7,049 nt of DNA from Desulfovibrio sp. (GTDB lineage: Bacteria > Desulfobacterota > Desulfovibrionia > Desulfovibrionales > Desulfovibrionaceae): contig JAITEY010000059.1 of the NCBI GenBank assembly GCA_031281815.1, positions 1 through 7,049 of the forward strand, given 5' to 3'. The position numbers and the translations under genes were made by a program. Each line of letters begins with the position of its first letter. Positions within the stretch are counted from its first letter, which is position 1. Positions 6,561 to 7,049 of this stretch are shown here, piece after piece. The notes under the pieces were generated by a model. That model was given only the letters and a program-made list of their open reading frames with translations. It did no database searches and was not told where the DNA came from.

Positions 6561-6636
6561 GCCGGGGTAGCTCAGTTGGTAGAGCAGCGGACTGAAAATC
6601 CGCGTGTGGGCAGTTCAATTCTGTCCCCCGGCACCA
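6561..6636 (+). tRNA. tRNA-Phe, anticodon GAA
   Basis: Complete 76-base cloverleaf with the CCA end encoded. Acceptor GCCGGGG (6561-6567) pairs 7/7 with CCCCGGC (6626-6632), with discriminator A at 6633. D stem GCTC/GAGC carries the AGTTGGTA loop. Anticodon stem GCGGA/TCCGC encloses CTGAAAA, placing GAA at 6594-6596. The variable loop is GTGTG. T stem GGCAG/CTGTC has one G-T pair and T loop TTCAATT. One oddity: standard position 48 (base 6608) is G, where most tRNAs have a pyrimidine to pair with G15. The 3' half is overlapped on the other strand by an integrase gene, so this tRNA is the likely integration target. It remains intact. Confidence 0.96.
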
Positions 6637-7049
6637 GGAAACACAAGGGTTCGGACGAATCGTCCAGCCCTTTTTTACTGTACCTAAACTGTACCTGTGT
6701 CGGGGGCTGTGCCGGCTCTTCCATTGGCGGCAAAAGTGCCGCCGCTCTCTGCTGGCTCCCGGCTGTGACGTGCGCATAAAACGTCCCGGTTGTGTGAGGG
6801 TTGCTGTGTCCAAGCTGCGCGGAGACGGCGGCAAGGTCAGCGCCGGCCGCAAGCATCTCCGATGCCGAAACATGGCGGATGTGATACATAGGGAAATGGG
6901 GCAGACCGGCAGCGCGTACCGTGGTCGCCCAGTCCCACCTATAGTCGAGTACCCGCTTGCCTTTCCTGTGGCAAACATATTCAATGCCGGCTTCGTAATC
7001 CGCTGCGTAACGGTCGAACGCTTCCATCATATAGGACTGCGGGGGGAAC
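6572..7049 (-). CDS. int: Tyrosine recombinase (phage or island integrase), C-terminal part only
   Basis: DNA strand-exchange enzyme for integration and excision of a mobile element. Only the C-terminal catalytic part is in the window. The frame is open to the right edge, so the N-terminal domains and the first catalytic Arg lie beyond it. Counting from the Met at 7030: box II is YHIRHVSASEML (49-60), with catalytic R52 and a Tyr where the common H-x-x-R pattern has His, a known variant. LGHS at 73-76 gives the next conserved His (H75). The Tyr nucleophile is Y85 in TTGTFYAH. After ~residue 103 the reading frame passes through direct repeats, the tRNA terminator and 65 bases of the tRNA-Phe gene, stopping at 6574-6572 in the D-arm region. 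The last ~20 residues are thus encoded by antisense tRNA sequence. It converges on the tRNA, the usual arrangement for elements inserted in tRNA genes, so the element should extend to the right. Confidence 0.85.
   Translation of the reverse strand, partial: FPPQSYMMEAFDRYAADYEAGIEYVCHRKGKRVLDYRWDWATTVRAAGLPHFPMYHIRHVSASEMLAAGADLAAVSAQLGHSNPHTTGTFYAHVTAGSQQRAAALLPPMEEPAQPPTQVQFRYSKKGLDDSSEPLCFLVPGDRIELPTRGFSVRCSTN
6645..6676 (+). terminator. Rho-independent terminator of tRNA-Phe
   Basis: AAGGG (6645-6649) pairs with CCCTT (6668-6672), and GGACG (6653-6657) with CGTCC (6661-6665) over a 3-base loop. A small internal loop (TTC against AG) lies between the two stems. Six T follow (6671-6676). 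It begins nine bases after the CCA end. It lies wholly inside the reverse-strand integrase frame. There is no T run for the opposite direction. Confidence 0.75.
6677..6695. repeat. Tandem ACTGTACC direct repeats beside the integration site
   Basis: ACTGTACC at 6677-6684 and again at 6688-6695, an 11-base period (about one helical turn). It lies inside the integrase C-terminal coding frame and about 40 bases past the tRNA. Spacing and place suit a binding site for integrase arm domains or an excisionase, but this is inference from position. Confidence 0.45.

Noticed and set aside
6253..6984. 243-codon minus-strand open frame across the tRNA and integrase region
   Set aside because: It lies in another frame over the real integrase. 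Its middle (ELNCPHADFQSAALPTELP) is the well-known false peptide produced by reading a tRNA gene antisense. No domain or ribosome site supports it.

Overview
The window looks like chromosomal DNA of a GC-rich deltaproteobacterium, most likely a Desulfovibrio-type sulfate reducer (Desulfovibrionaceae). This rests on three things: a short cobalamin-dependent methionine synthase without the C-terminal reactivation domain, an rpoH-type sigma factor beside it in divergent orientation, and the general codon and GC character. From memory, metH and rpoH are neighbours in Desulfovibrio genomes, but I could not check this. The genus is an inference.

Layout from left to right. Bases 1-173 hold no gene. 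The first ~120 bases are AT-rich and full of short direct and inverted repeats. Bases 174-2612 (minus strand) encode a three-module MetH (homocysteine, folate and B12 modules), starting at a GTG with a good ribosome binding site. Bases 2613-2846 are the divergent control region. It has a clear sigma-70 type promoter reading right (TTGAAA, 17 bases, TATAGT) and a ~120-base structured leader. Bases 2847-4052 encode a heat-shock-type sigma factor with an unusually long acidic N-terminus. Its stop codon overlaps the start of an exported TPR-repeat protein (4052-5863), so the two look translationally coupled. After a 148-base gap with hairpins comes a small AT-richer gene for a 104-residue membrane protein of unknown function (6012-6326). 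Then come ~230 bases without a gene, a complete tRNA-Phe(GAA) (6561-6636), and a tyrosine recombinase on the opposite strand. The 3' end of that recombinase gene runs over the tRNA terminator and into the tRNA itself.

Functionally the left and centre are housekeeping: methionine and one-carbon metabolism, then stress-related transcription with a coupled envelope TPR protein. The right edge is the boundary of an integrated element. The integrase faces the tRNA, its upstream part lies outside the window, and the rest of the element should extend to the right. No defence system, CRISPR array, toxin-antitoxin pair or plainly new multi-gene system is visible. The least explained items are the repeat cluster at the left end, the acidic extension and structured leader of rpoH, the coupled TPR protein, and the integrase/tRNA junction.
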